64,000 nt of DNA, taken from Longispora albida DSM 44784. GTDB taxonomy: Bacteria > Actinomycetota > Actinomycetes > Mycobacteriales > Micromonosporaceae. The position numbers and the translations under genes are program-made. Each line of letters opens with the position of its first letter. The first letter of the stretch is position 1. The stretch covers positions 601,145 to 665,144 of the forward strand of contig NZ_KB903814.1 of NCBI RefSeq assembly GCF_000379825.1, given 5' to 3'. Shown one piece after another: positions 42,050 through 51,466 of the stretch. The notes below the pieces were generated by a model that worked only from the letters and a program-made list of their open reading frames with translations, was not told the origin of the DNA and did no database searches.

Positions 42050-44662
42050 TCAGGCCGGGCCGGCGGCTGCGATGACCCTGGCCAGGCGGCCGGCCCGCAA
42101 CTGGCTACCGGTGAGTTCGCGGATGCGGAGCGCCTCGCGTGCGGCGTCCCGCGCGGAGGCCGGCTCGCCGCTGGCCAGGTACAGGCAGGTCAGGAGTTCC
42201 CAGGATTCGCCCTGGATGTCCTGGAAGCCAGCACCCTGCGCGATTCTCAGCGCCGCCTCGGCACTCGCCCGGCCGGCGTCCATATCGGACTGTGCTAATT
42301 GCACAGCTGCCAGTTCGTTCAGGGCTGACGCTGTCTCGTCGAGGCTGCCGGCGGCCGTGGCCTGCCGGATCGCCTGGTCGAGATGGTCGGCGGCCTCACT
42401 CAGCCGTCCGAGGTCGTGGAGGATCCGGCCGGCGTTGTAGAGGCAGGCGGCTTCGGTGCGCGGGTCCCCGAGTGCCCGGGCCGCGCGGACCGCCTGCTGG
42501 ATCCTGTCTGCGGCCGCTGCCAGGCTCCCCGCGTTCCGGTCGATTTCCGCGAGGCCGAGGGTGGCCGCGATCAGGGCTGTCTGGTCGCCACCGCGCCCGG
42601 CGAGGGCCAGCCCAGCCTCGAAATGGGCCCGGGCCGTTTCTGCCTCACCCAGGGCGTGGCAGGCAAAACCCAGGAGGTACCTGCCAGCTGCCGTCCCCTC
42701 CGGGTTGCCCAGCTCCCGCTGGACGCTCAGGGCGTCCTCGTAGTACGCCCGCGCGGCGCGGAAGTCGCCGAGCAGGTTGGCGACACTGCCGAGGTTGGAC
42801 AGCTTGATGGCGGCGTTGGCCCGCGCCCCGGTCAGCTCGTCGTACCCGAGCGAGCGGGTGAAGTGCCGCCGGGCCAGTTCGAGCTGGCCGGAGTGCATGT
42901 GCAGGACGCCGAGGTTGCCCGTGATCGTGGCCAGCCCCGGGAGCCACCCGGCACGCTCCGCCGCGACGGAAGCCTCGCCGTACCCGGCCGCCGCCAGCTC
43001 CGTGTCGCCCGCGCACCGGCGCAGGTCAGCCAGGCTGAGCAGGCCGGCGGCCAGCGCCAGCGGATCGGCGGAGCGCCCGGCTCTGAGCACGGCAGCCGTC
43101 GCTGTGGCCTCCCAGTCCGCGAGGTGACGGCGCAACGTGAAGTAGCCGCGCATCCCGTCGGCGATCAGCACGCACAGATCTTCGTGTGCCGGGGTCTCCG
43201 TCGTGGTCACGGCCGCCACCAGGTTCTCCCGCTCGGTGTCCAGCCAGGCGATCGCGTCTTCCTGGCTGCCGAAGGCGAGCGGCTCGGCCTGGGCCGGCAG
43301 GCGGGCACTGCGCGGGTACAGCAGGCGCGCCGCACCCTCCACACCCGCCGCGTACCAGCTCAGCAGCCGGCCGAGCGCGCCTGCCGTCTCGTCTTCGCCG
43401 GCCGCCAGGCTCGCCGCGTAGGCGCGGAGCAGGTCATGGCACCTGTACCGCCCCGGTACCGGTTCTTCCAGCAGGTGGGCGTCACGCAGCTCGGCGAGCG
43501 CGCTGGCGGCGACGTCCTCCGGTGCCGCCATGAGCTGCCCGGCGGCCCTGGCGCACACGCTGGGGCCCGGTACCGCGCCGAAGAGCGTGAACAGCCGCCG
43601 GGCTGTCGGGCGCAGCCGGGCCAGCGAGAGGTCGAACGCCGCCTTGACCCCCGCGTCATCGCCCGGGATGGCCAGCTCGCCGATCCGGTCGCCGCGCAGC
43701 CGCCGGACGTAGCCTGCCAGGCTCATGCCCGGCTCGTCGGCCAGGTTCGCGGCGGCGATCCGCAGTGCCAGCGGCAGGAACCCGCAGGCCTGGGCCAGTT
43801 CCACGGCCGCACCGGGCTCGGCGAGCACCCGGCCGGAGCCGAGGAGCCGCCGCAGCAGCACGATCGCCTCGTCCGGCGGGAGCGAGCCGAGCACCAGGCG
43901 GCTGGCACCGTTCATCGCGACCAGGCCCGGCAGGCTGTGCCGGCTGGTGATCAGGGTCAGCGAACGGCCGTCTCCGGGCAGGAGGTGGCGTACCTGCTGG
44001 GCGCTGGCCGCATTGTCCAGCACGACGAGCACGGCCCGGTCCGCCAGCAGGCTCCGGTACGCCGCGCCCGCCTCGTCCACACCGGACGGTATCCGCTCGG
44101 CTGGCATGCCGAGCGCGCGGAGAAACCGGCCCAGGACCTCCGCCGGGGAGGCCGGCAGCCCTTCGGCATGCCCGCGCAGGTCCGCGTACAGCTGGCCGTC
44201 GGGGAAGCGCCCGGCGTTGTCGTATGCCCAGCGCAGGGCCAGCGCGGTCTTCCCGGTACCGGCCGCGCCGCCGACGGCTGTGATCACGATGGAGCCGTGG
44301 GCGGGCTCGGCCCCGCTGGTCCGGGCGAGCATCCGGTCCAGCCCGGCCAGCTCGGCCGACCGGCCGGTGAAGTGCCGGTCGGCGGCCGGGAGCTGGCGCG
44401 GCATCTCACCCCGTACGCCGGCTCTCGCAGTCCCTTCGACGGCGGGGCCGAGCTGCTGGCAGAACACCGCCCGTTCGTCGGCCGAGGCGCCGAGCGCGTC
44501 GCACAGCGCCCGGAGTGAGGACTGGCGCGGCTTCCCCCGGCCGGCCTCCAGGTTGCGGATCGTGCGCACCGAGACCCCGGACCGCTCGGCCAGTTCCTCC
44601 TGCGTGAGCACGGCACGGGTACGCATCGTGAGCAGCACGGCAGCCCAGTCCCCAGAGGTCAC
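42050..44662 (-). CDS. STAND regulator: HTH, NB-ARC ATPase and TPR repeats
   Basis: This 870-residue protein has an XRE-type HTH at residues about 12-60 (LTQEELAERSGVSVRTIRNLEAGRG). An NB-ARC-type nucleotide-binding domain follows with P-loop GGAAGTGKTA (131-140), Walker B VLVVLDNA near 215 and the sensor TSRHSLPG near 240. Many C-terminal TPR repeats come after about residue 480 (ARRHFTRSLGYDELTG, ARAYYEDALSVQRELG). STAND proteins are ATP-driven switches, and this arrangement is common in actinomycete transcriptional control. It is convergent with the MerR-HEAT gene, 6 bp apart. No target is evident. Confidence 0.88.
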   Translation of the reverse strand: MTSGDWAAVLLTMRTRAVLTQEELAERSGVSVRTIRNLEAGRGKPRQSSLRALCDALGASADERAVFCQQLGPAVEGTARAGVRGEMPRQLPAADRHFTGRSAELAGLDRMLARTSGAEPAHGSIVITAVGGAAGTGKTALALRWAYDNAGRFPDGQLYADLRGHAEGLPASPAEVLGRFLRALGMPAERIPSGVDEAGAAYRSLLADRAVLVVLDNAASAQQVRHLLPGDGRSLTLITSRHSLPGLVAMNGASRLVLGSLPPDEAIVLLRRLLGSGRVLAEPGAAVELAQACGFLPLALRIAAANLADEPGMSLAGYVRRLRGDRIGELAIPGDDAGVKAAFDLSLARLRPTARRLFTLFGAVPGPSVCARAAGQLMAAPEDVAASALAELRDAHLLEEPVPGRYRCHDLLRAYAASLAAGEDETAGALGRLLSWYAAGVEGAARLLYPRSARLPAQAEPLAFGSQEDAIAWLDTERENLVAAVTTTETPAHEDLCVLIADGMRGYFTLRRHLADWEATATAAVLRAGRSADPLALAAGLLSLADLRRCAGDTELAAAGYGEASVAAERAGWLPGLATITGNLGVLHMHSGQLELARRHFTRSLGYDELTGARANAAIKLSNLGSVANLLGDFRAARAYYEDALSVQRELGNPEGTAAGRYLLGFACHALGEAETARAHFEAGLALAGRGGDQTALIAATLGLAEIDRNAGSLAAAADRIQQAVRAARALGDPRTEAACLYNAGRILHDLGRLSEAADHLDQAIRQATAAGSLDETASALNELAAVQLAQSDMDAGRASAEAALRIAQGAGFQDIQGESWELLTCLYLASGEPASARDAAREALRIRELTGSQLRAGRLARVIAAAGPA

Positions 44663-44909
44663 CCGTTTTCCTCCCCCGACAGCCCGGGGCCGATGCGACC
44701 CCGGTGCAGCATCCGACCGTAGGCGATGACCGGCCCGGCCATGCGTGATCTTTGCCGTCCTGTAATCACTCCGTCATATCGGACCGCGCCAGCCCTGCTG
44801 CCCCCAGTTGCCGGTCTGTTGCCGGTCGGCTGCCTGTTCTCGCAGGTCAGGCCGGGTCAGGCTGAACGCGGCTCACAAGTGGACCATGCACTCAGGAGGT
44901 ACGAACACC

Positions 44910-45410
44910 ATGAAGGTGCGCTGGAAGGTAGCCGCCGCGGCGGCAGCGATGATCTCACCACTGGCCGCCGCCACCCCGGCCCAGGCCGGCAGCGGATTCT
45001 GGTACCAGTCGGTGCCCAGCGGGCTGTGCCTCACCGCCCAGGAGTGGAACATGGGCCAGGTCAGCATCCAGGGGTGCGATGACCGGCCTGGCCAGAACTG
45101 GGCACACGAACGGGTGTACACCAGCAGCGGCGTCGAGTATGTGCGGTTCCGCTCACAGAACGGGTACTGCATCACCGAGGACGTCACTGACGGAGCAAGC
45201 GTGTACATGATCGACTGCAACGCCACCCACAACACCTCGGCCCGCTGGTGGCGAGTCGTGGAGAACGGGGGCCGCTACTCCTTCATCGGCCTCAACTCCG
45301 GAAACCGTTGCCTGAACGCCAACGGTGAGTCATGGGGCGCCCCGGTCGTCGCGGCGGCGCCGTGCGCACCGGGCGACGGCAGCATCAGCCCCTGGGACAC
45401 CTGGTACTAG
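44910..45410 (+). CDS. secreted ricin B-type lectin-like protein
   Basis: This 166-residue protein has a signal peptide (about 1-26, ending PAQA). One beta-trefoil-like domain follows, with repeated SGLCLTAQEW, NGYCITEDV and GNRCLNANG motifs and paired cysteines (CLTA..GCDD, CITE..DCNA, CLNA..CAPG). This is the pattern of ricin B / RICIN carbohydrate-binding modules. No catalytic domain is attached, so it would bind extracellular glycans. ATG 44910 follows CAGGAGGT by nine bases. Confidence 0.78.
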   Translation: MKVRWKVAAAAAAMISPLAAATPAQAGSGFWYQSVPSGLCLTAQEWNMGQVSIQGCDDRPGQNWAHERVYTSSGVEYVRFRSQNGYCITEDVTDGASVYMIDCNATHNTSARWWRVVENGGRYSFIGLNSGNRCLNANGESWGAPVVAAAPCAPGDGSISPWDTWY

Positions 45411-45523
45411 GAACAGGCGAGCGGGCATCACCTCAACATGATGGATATCTGAGATGGGTCCTGACTGTTCATTGACGTTCATAGTGAGTCCACCTGGGAA
45501 ACCCCTCACCCGGAGGAAACGCT

Positions 45524-46726
45524 ATGAGAGTCAAGCTTGCCCTCGTGGCCGGCGCGGTCCTCGCGCTGGCCGCCACCGTGTTACCCGGCACGGGTAACAC
45601 GGCAGACCGCAGTACCCGGACCGAGCTGATGGAGGTGTTCAGCCCGGACGGGTCGATCACCCGCACCAAGGTGAAGCTGCCGAAGGTGGAGGCGGCAGCC
45701 GAGCCGCAGGCCCTGGCGGCGGCGGAGGTCGTGCCGATCGAGGTCAACGGGCCGAGTTCGAGCCGCTTCGACCTCGTGTTCGTCGGCGACGGGTACACCA
45801 GCTCGCAGATGGCCCTGTACAACTCGCACGTGAAGAGCAAGTGGGCGGAGATCGCTGCGTTCGAGCCGTTCAAGAGCCACCGGACCCAGTTCAACGTGTG
45901 GCAGGTCAACGTGATCTCCCAGCAGTCCGGTGTGGACAACGACCCGACCAACGGGATCCGGAAGAACACCGCGCTCGACATGGGATTCTGGTGCGGCGGC
46001 ACGGAGCGGCTGCTGTGCGTGAACCAGACCAAGGCCAAGCAGTACGCGGCTGCCGTCGCCGACGTCGACCAGGTGCTCGCGCTCGGCAACAGCACGAAGT
46101 ACGGCGGCGCGGGCGGCGGGGTCGCCACGGCTTCCGGCGGCAACGCGCAGTCGGGGCAGGTCGCGATCCACGAGCTGGGTCACTCGATGGGCGGGCTGGC
46201 TGACGAGTACACGTACGGCAGCGGCGACTGCTACCCCTACGGCGAGCCGTCCGAGTCCAACGTCTCCAAGCTCACGGCAGCGCAGATGCAGTCACAGCAG
46301 CGCAAGTGGTACCGGTGGATCGGCCAGGTCTCGCCGGACGGCGGCACGGTCGGCGCCTACGTCGGCGGCCGCTACTACACCCGGTGCATCAACCGCCCGA
46401 CGGACAACTCGATGATGCGCTCGCTCGGCAGGCAGTTCAACCTGCCCGGCCGGGAGGCGATGGTCGCGTCGTTCTACCGGGAGAGCGGCGTGATCGAAGG
46501 GTTCTCCTCCGACAGTTCCAACCTCTGGGTGAAGCCGGTCGACGGCGGTTCCGTGGAGTGGAGGGTCGACGGCGCTCCGCTGGCCGGCAACGGCCTCGCG
46601 CCAGCGGCCCTGCCGTCCGGCACGCACACGGTGACGGCGACGGTCACGGTCCACACGGACTGGGTCCGCGACCCCGAGCTGCTCAAGCACCTCACCCAGA
46701 CCGTGTCATGGACCGTGACGAGATGA
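45524..46726 (+). CDS. secreted M64 family metallopeptidase
   Basis: This 400-residue protein has a signal peptide and a zinc motif HELGHSMGGLADEY (His216, Glu217, His220), the HExxH...LADEY pattern of IgA-peptidase-type M64 enzymes. FDLVFVGDGYTSSQM near residue 82 is the conserved family start. A C-terminal beta domain (about 330-400) resembles an Ig-like module (SVEWRVDGAPLAGNG). It is 10 bp upstream of the CocE-type hydrolase gene and probably co-transcribed with it. Protein substrates are unknown. Confidence 0.88.
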   Translation: MRVKLALVAGAVLALAATVLPGTGNTADRSTRTELMEVFSPDGSITRTKVKLPKVEAAAEPQALAAAEVVPIEVNGPSSSRFDLVFVGDGYTSSQMALYNSHVKSKWAEIAAFEPFKSHRTQFNVWQVNVISQQSGVDNDPTNGIRKNTALDMGFWCGGTERLLCVNQTKAKQYAAAVADVDQVLALGNSTKYGGAGGGVATASGGNAQSGQVAIHELGHSMGGLADEYTYGSGDCYPYGEPSESNVSKLTAAQMQSQQRKWYRWIGQVSPDGGTVGAYVGGRYYTRCINRPTDNSMMRSLGRQFNLPGREAMVASFYRESGVIEGFSSDSSNLWVKPVDGGSVEWRVDGAPLAGNGLAPAALPSGTHTVTATVTVHTDWVRDPELLKHLTQTVSWTVTR

Positions 46727-46736
46727 GCGTGACGGG

Positions 46737-48410
46737 ATGAGACTCGTGCTCGTGGCGGCGATGGCTGGCTCCGTGCTGGCCGTCGCCGCCCCGGCGCATG
46801 CCGCGCCGGGACTCCTCGTGGAGGAAAGGGTCTACGTCGAGTCGGCAGTGGACAGTGACCGGGACGGCCGGCTCGACCGGATCGCGCTCGACATCTCACG
46901 GCCGTCCGGCACGGCGAAGGTGCCGGTCATCTTCGAGCACAGCCCGTACCGGTCGGGCGGCAACAACGTGCCGAACTACGGGGTCAACGTCTCCCAGCTG
47001 CCGCAGGAGGCGCTGTTCGGCCTGCCGGGCGGCCCTGCTGACGGGCCGGCGCTGGTCAAGCCGGACCTGCCCGGCTGGCTCGACGACTACTTCGTGCCGC
47101 GCGGGTACGCCGTCGTGCTCGGCCACAGCCTCGGTACCGGCCCGTCGGACGGCTGCCCGACGAGTGGCGACCAGCAGGAGACGCTGGCGACGAAGGCCGT
47201 GATCGACTGGCTGAACGGCAGGGCCAGGGGCTTCAACTCCTCCGGCGGGCTGGTCACGGCGTCGTGGAGCACCGGAGCTGTCGGGATGACGGGCGTGTCC
47301 TACAACGGGACACTGCCGAACATGGTCGCCACGACGGGCGTGCCGGGGCTCAAGACGATCGTCCCGGTGGCCGCGATCTCCAGCTGGTACGACTACTACC
47401 GGGCCAACGGGCTGGTCGTCGCGCCCGGCGGGTACCAGGGCGAGGACGCCGACGTGCTGGCCAAGTACGTCGACACCGGGCCACGGAACTGCTCGGCGCA
47501 GGTCGCGGAGATCACGGCGGCGCAGGGCCGGTCGACCGGTGACTTCACGCAGTTCTGGCGGGACCGGGACTACGTACCCCTCGCCTCGCAGGTCAAGGCG
47601 AGCGTGTTCGTCGTGCACGGGCTCAACGACTGGAACGTGAAGACCGGCCAGTTCGCCCAGTGGTGGGACGCGCTCGGCAGCGCCGGGGTACCCCGGAAGC
47701 TGTGGCTGCACCAGGGCGGGCACGGGAACCCGAGCCGGAGCACCTACCAGTCGACGCTGGCCCGCTGGTTCGAGTACTGGCTGAAAGGCGTCGACAACGG
47801 CATCATGCGCGAGCCGATCGCCGACGTGCAGCGGGAAAGCGGCTCGTGGGCGACCTACTCGTCCTGGCCGCAGGGCACCCCGGTGACCTACTACCCGTCG
47901 TCCACCGGCGCGCTGAACCGGACACCGGGAACGTCGTCCGTGCAGAGCTTCACCGACCAGGGCCGGACGATCAGGGCAGGCACCCTGGCCGCCAGCCCGG
48001 CGGCGTCCAACCCGAACCGGCTGGCCTACCTCACACCGGCCCTGTCCACCCCGGCCAGGCTGTCCGGCACGGCGACGGCCGAGCTGCGGATCGCGCTGCC
48101 GTCCCGCAAGGCCGCGAACATCACGGCCCTGCTGGTCGACTACAGCAGCTCGGGATCGCCGGCCATCGTGACGCGAGGCTGGATCGATCCGCAGAACCGC
48201 ACGTCGGCGTCCACTTCGGAGGCTGTCGTGCCCGGCACGTACTACACGGTCCGGTTCAACCTCCAGGCCAAGGACTACGTCTTCGCGGCCGGGCGGCAGA
48301 TCGGGCTCGTCGTCATCTCGACCGACTACGACTACACGCTCCGCCCGAACGGCGGGACGGTCGTCAACGTCGACCCCGGCGCGAGCAGGCTCACCCTGCC
48401 GCTCGTGTAG
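46737..48410 (+). CDS. secreted CocE/NonD X-Pro dipeptidyl-peptidase-like hydrolase
   Basis: This 557-residue protein has a signal peptide (ending AHAA) and the S15 alpha/beta-hydrolase domain. The nucleophile is Ser188 in GVSYNGT. The acid is in VVHGLNDWNV and the His in QGGHGNPS. A C-terminal jelly-roll X-Pro-type domain (about 400-557) ends with the family VNVDPG segment. It is likely an aminopeptidase for X-Pro peptides or an esterase. With the upstream M64 peptidase it forms a secreted protein-degrading pair. Its last 20 bp overlap the convergent photolyase gene. Confidence 0.88.
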   Translation: MRLVLVAAMAGSVLAVAAPAHAAPGLLVEERVYVESAVDSDRDGRLDRIALDISRPSGTAKVPVIFEHSPYRSGGNNVPNYGVNVSQLPQEALFGLPGGPADGPALVKPDLPGWLDDYFVPRGYAVVLGHSLGTGPSDGCPTSGDQQETLATKAVIDWLNGRARGFNSSGGLVTASWSTGAVGMTGVSYNGTLPNMVATTGVPGLKTIVPVAAISSWYDYYRANGLVVAPGGYQGEDADVLAKYVDTGPRNCSAQVAEITAAQGRSTGDFTQFWRDRDYVPLASQVKASVFVVHGLNDWNVKTGQFAQWWDALGSAGVPRKLWLHQGGHGNPSRSTYQSTLARWFEYWLKGVDNGIMREPIADVQRESGSWATYSSWPQGTPVTYYPSSTGALNRTPGTSSVQSFTDQGRTIRAGTLAASPAASNPNRLAYLTPALSTPARLSGTATAELRIALPSRKAANITALLVDYSSSGSPAIVTRGWIDPQNRTSASTSEAVVPGTYYTVRFNLQAKDYVFAAGRQIGLVVISTDYDYTLRPNGGTVVNVDPGASRLTLPLV

Positions 48411-49626
48411 GCCGGATCTTGCTCTCCGCCCAGCGTTTCCGCTGGGCGGAGAGCAGTTCCGGTGCCCAGCGCTCGATGTATGTGCCATCAGGGTCGAAGC
48501 GGCTGGCCTGACGGTCCGGGTTGAAGCGCCGATAGGGCTTGCTGTCATTCCCGGTACCCGCGACCCACTGCCAGTTTCCGTAGTTGTTCGCCACGTCGGC
48601 GTCGAGCAGCCACCGGTCGAACCAGGCAGCTCCGGCCCGCCAGTCGAGCCCGAGCTGCTTGGTCAGGTAGGAGGCCGTGATCATGCGGGCCCGGTTGTGC
48701 ATGAAGCCTTCCGCCTGGAGCTGCCGCATGCCGGCGTCGACGACGGGTACCCCGGTCCGGCCCTCCTGCCAGGCGGCGAGCGCGACCGGATCGTCGGCCC
48801 AGTCGTCGGCGGCCCCCGGCCGGTATGCCTTGTCCGGCAGGCCGGGGAAACCGGCGAGTACCTGCTGGTAGAAGTCGCGCCAGCAGAGCTGCCGGACGTA
48901 GGGCTCGGCGTGCGCGGTGGCGTTCGCCAGTACCAGCGGGGAGAGGCACCCGAGGTGCAGGTAGGCGCTGAGCCGGGACGTGCCGCCGGCGTTGGCCAGC
49001 TCGTCGTGCGTGTCGCCGTATCCGTCCACTCTGGACAGCCAGCACTCCAGGGCGTCGAGCGCGGCGGGCTCGCCGTCGCCCGGCCGCGCCTCCAGTTCGC
49101 CGGGTTCGATGCCGGGCGGGAGTGTCACGCGATCGGGCGGGGGTAGTTCGGCACGGCGTGGGTACTCCTGCCAGGTCCGCCAGTACGGCGTGAAGACCTT
49201 GTAGTGGCTGCCGCCGCCCGACGGCCGGAGCGCGCCGGGCGGTACGACCGTGACTCCGTCGAACAGCCGGACAGCCAGCCGGTGCCGCTCACCCTCCGCG
49301 AGCAGCCGGGCCTGCCGCCGGGCCGCGTACCTGCTCACGTCCGCCGCCAGCCCGATGCCCTCCGCGTGGTGCTCGGCCGCCAGCCTGAGCGCCTCGGCCA
49401 CCGGGTCCCCGTACCGGATGATCAGGTCTCCGCCGAGGGCCCGCAGCGAACCACGCAGCCCGGCCAGGCACCTGGTCAGGAAGTCCCGCCTGATCGGTGA
49501 GACACGGATCTCACCGTCGTGGACGAACAGCGGGATGACCTGGTCAGCGACCCGGCAGGCGGCGTGCAGCGCCGGATTGTCGTGCACCCGCAGGTCCCTG
49601 GTGAACAGCACCACAATGGTACGCAT
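48391..49626 (-). CDS. phr: deoxyribodipyrimidine photo-lyase
   Basis: This 411-residue enzyme repairs cyclobutane pyrimidine dimers using blue light, FAD and an antenna. The N-terminal domain starts VVLFTRDLRVHDNPAL. FAD-binding motifs are GTSRLSAYLHLGCLSP near 230, WRDFYQQVL near 260, GMRQLQAEGFMHNRARMITASYLTK near 320 and DADVANNYGNWQW near 358. The C-terminal tail (SAQRKRWAESKIRPTRAAG) is encoded by a perfect hairpin that looks like a transcription terminator. It is divergent from the truncated DUF4442 gene, 51 bp apart. Confidence 0.94.
   Translation of the reverse strand: MRTIVVLFTRDLRVHDNPALHAACRVADQVIPLFVHDGEIRVSPIRRDFLTRCLAGLRGSLRALGGDLIIRYGDPVAEALRLAAEHHAEGIGLAADVSRYAARRQARLLAEGERHRLAVRLFDGVTVVPPGALRPSGGGSHYKVFTPYWRTWQEYPRRAELPPPDRVTLPPGIEPGELEARPGDGEPAALDALECWLSRVDGYGDTHDELANAGGTSRLSAYLHLGCLSPLVLANATAHAEPYVRQLCWRDFYQQVLAGFPGLPDKAYRPGAADDWADDPVALAAWQEGRTGVPVVDAGMRQLQAEGFMHNRARMITASYLTKQLGLDWRAGAAWFDRWLLDADVANNYGNWQWVAGTGNDSKPYRRFNPDRQASRFDPDGTYIERWAPELLSAQRKRWAESKIRPTRAAG
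48421..48454. terminator. perfect 15-bp hairpin at the convergent end of CocE and photolyase genes
   Basis: Arms GCTCTCCGCCCAGCG (48421-48435) and its exact complement (48440-48454) flank a 4-base loop. It lies 10 bp after the CocE-type stop, but inside the coding sequence of the photolyase tail. It probably terminates the rightward operon. Confidence 0.8.
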
Positions 49627-49677
49627 CCGGACATTGTGCCCTGGCCCGCATGGTTACTCGGTGGTAACTTGGCGGGT

Positions 49678-49830
49678 ATGCGCGCTGCCACTCTCCGCCG
49701 GGGCATGAACCTCTGGCCACCGTTCCTGTTCGCCGGGATCAGGGTGCTCAAGCTCTCCGGCGACTTCCGGCACGCCGAGGTCCGGCTCCGCCAGCACAAG
49801 TGGAACGTCAACTATGTGACCTGTCGCTAG
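49678..49830 (+). pseudogene. 5' fragment of a DUF4442 gene, interrupted by the integrative element
   Basis: The first 45 codons (MRAATLRRGMNLWPPFLF to KWNVNY) are the N terminus of a DUF4442 (PaaI-thioesterase-like) protein. At 49813 host sequence gives way to element sequence, and the frame ends after a few foreign codons at 49830. The remainder of the gene (VGTHFGGNLFSMTD onward) is found at 58799-59123. Joined across the element, the two parts restore one continuous frame of about 155 residues. A -10-like TAACTT (49665-49670) seven bases before the ATG suggests a leaderless promoter that is still intact. Confidence 0.9.
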
Positions 49831-49834
49831 AAGC
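49801..49834. other. attL
   Basis: Host half: GTCAAC (49807-49812). Core: TA (49813-49814). Element half: the 20 bases 49815-49834, ending CTGTCGCTAGAAGC. The same 14-bp word occurs inverted at attR. Confidence 0.82.
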
Positions 49835-49871
49835 TAGATCCGTTGGTACCCTAGCGATTGGGAGGCGGATC

Positions 49872-51407
49872 ATGGCGAATCCTAGCAGGCGAATTTGGAA
49901 ATCAATTGAAGAATTCCTAGCCGCTGGCGAATCCGTAGCAGCTCTTACCTATGAGCGCGCGAGCGCCGACCGATTCCGCCGAAGCAAGCGTGTTGGTAAG
50001 AGCGTGAAGGATCAGCACCGAGAAAACCTAGCGGTGATTGCTCGGCGCGGCTGGACACATCTCGACTCATTCCGCGATAACGACTTGTCCGCATCCCGCT
50101 ATGCAACAAAAGGCCGGCCGGGTTTTGAATTGCTCATGGAGGCCATCGCTTCCGGTCGCGGAGATGTGCTCGTGGTTTGGGAGTTGGCTCGGACCCAGCG
50201 CGACCTAGCCGTGTATGTGGAACTTAGGGATCTCTGTTTAGAAAACGGCTTGCGCTTTTGGATGGTTGGCGATCGACTTTACGACTTGGCGAACAAGGAT
50301 GACAAACTCTCCCTTGGGAACGCCGCAATTCAAGGCGAATACAATGCCGACAATATCAGTGCTGGGGTGCAACGTGGACTTGAAGGAACCGCCATTGCTG
50401 GTATGCCACATGGCCGAGCCCCGTACGGATATCGTCGCGTCTATGATCCGGAAACAAAAGAGTTTGTCCGGCAGGAACCTGACGACACCGAACATGTCAG
50501 TCCGGCTGGCATCAAGTACACGCCAGCTAAAGTCGTCCGGGAGATTTTTGGAGAGCTTGAGGCCGGGCGATCGATAACCCGAGTAACGCAGTCGCTCAAC
50601 GATCGCAAGATACCCTCGCCGGGCGGTAAGACTTGGGCTCGATCGGCGGTGCGCCTAATTGGCCTGACTCCTACTTATGCCGGGCTTCGCGCGCATTATC
50701 AGAACATCTATAAGGCAGTGTGGGAGGGGATTGTCACGCCTGAGACCTACTGGGCTGTTAAGCGACTGCTTAGCGATCCATCGCGAGTCCACACCCGCCC
50801 CTCGCGGGCTCAGTACCTACTTTCCTACATCGCTCGTTGCGAGGTTTGCAAGGGGCCGCTTGCTCGTGTGCACATCCCCTACAAGGGCGGCTTTGATAGC
50901 TACCGCTGTCTTGACCGGGGCTGTGGTGAAGTCCGCAGGGAAGAAATGGATGACTTCGCCAACAAGACCATGATTAAATGGCTTTCCGATCCGGAAATCC
51001 ACGCCAAGCTCATTGAAGCGGCCGGCACCTCAGACGAAGAAACACAGAAAGCCACTATCGAAAAGACGCGGCTTGAGCTTGATTTGGAAAACTGGGAGCG
51101 GCAAGCAATAGCCGGCAGCGTGACTCCGGAGTTCTTCGGCAAGATTCAAGTTGACCGGATCGCCAAGATTAAGGAGCAGGAAGAGATTATCGAGTCAGCG
51201 AAAATTCCCTCCATCCTCCGTGGTCTAATAGGGCCTGATGCTGAGCGCCGTTGGGGCAAAGCTCCGCTTGAAGTGAAGCGGGAAGCACTTCGGCTAACCT
51301 CACGGATCGAGGTAGCGCCAACGGGAGACCCGAAGGATCGCTACCTTGGGAACTTGGGGAAACGGGTTGACTGGGATTGGATCTACGGCAAAAAGACAAA
51401 GAACTGA
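49872..51407 (+). CDS. large serine recombinase (integrase)
   Basis: This 511-residue enzyme catalyses site-specific integration and excision. The catalytic domain starts with TYERASADR, with Ser31 as the nucleophile, and continues VVWELARTQRDL and NISAGVQRGLEG. The recombinase domain has GRAPYGYRRVYD and KIPSPGGKTWARSAVRLIGLTPTYAGLR. The zinc ribbon is CEVCKG...YRCLDRGCG near 330, and a coiled coil follows near 400-450. ATG 49872 has GGGAGG seven bases upstream. It lies 38 bp inside attL, the usual place. Its codon use is AT-richer than host genes. A 31-bp perfect inverted repeat begins at its stop codon. Confidence 0.94.
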   Translation: MANPSRRIWKSIEEFLAAGESVAALTYERASADRFRRSKRVGKSVKDQHRENLAVIARRGWTHLDSFRDNDLSASRYATKGRPGFELLMEAIASGRGDVLVVWELARTQRDLAVYVELRDLCLENGLRFWMVGDRLYDLANKDDKLSLGNAAIQGEYNADNISAGVQRGLEGTAIAGMPHGRAPYGYRRVYDPETKEFVRQEPDDTEHVSPAGIKYTPAKVVREIFGELEAGRSITRVTQSLNDRKIPSPGGKTWARSAVRLIGLTPTYAGLRAHYQNIYKAVWEGIVTPETYWAVKRLLSDPSRVHTRPSRAQYLLSYIARCEVCKGPLARVHIPYKGGFDSYRCLDRGCGEVRREEMDDFANKTMIKWLSDPEIHAKLIEAAGTSDEETQKATIEKTRLELDLENWERQAIAGSVTPEFFGKIQVDRIAKIKEQEEIIESAKIPSILRGLIGPDAERRWGKAPLEVKREALRLTSRIEVAPTGDPKDRYLGNLGKRVDWDWIYGKKTKN

Positions 51408-51466
51408 GGGCACGTGAAGAGGGCGGAATGACAGTTGTCATTCCGCCCTCTTCACGTGCCCTCAGT
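51403..51466. terminator. 31-bp perfect inverted repeat overlapping two stop codons
   Basis: Arms 51403-51433 and 51436-51466 are exact complements with only two bases between. The left arm contains the integrase stop, and the right arm contains the stop of the small minus-strand gene. It is a bidirectional terminator at the least. Confidence 0.85.
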
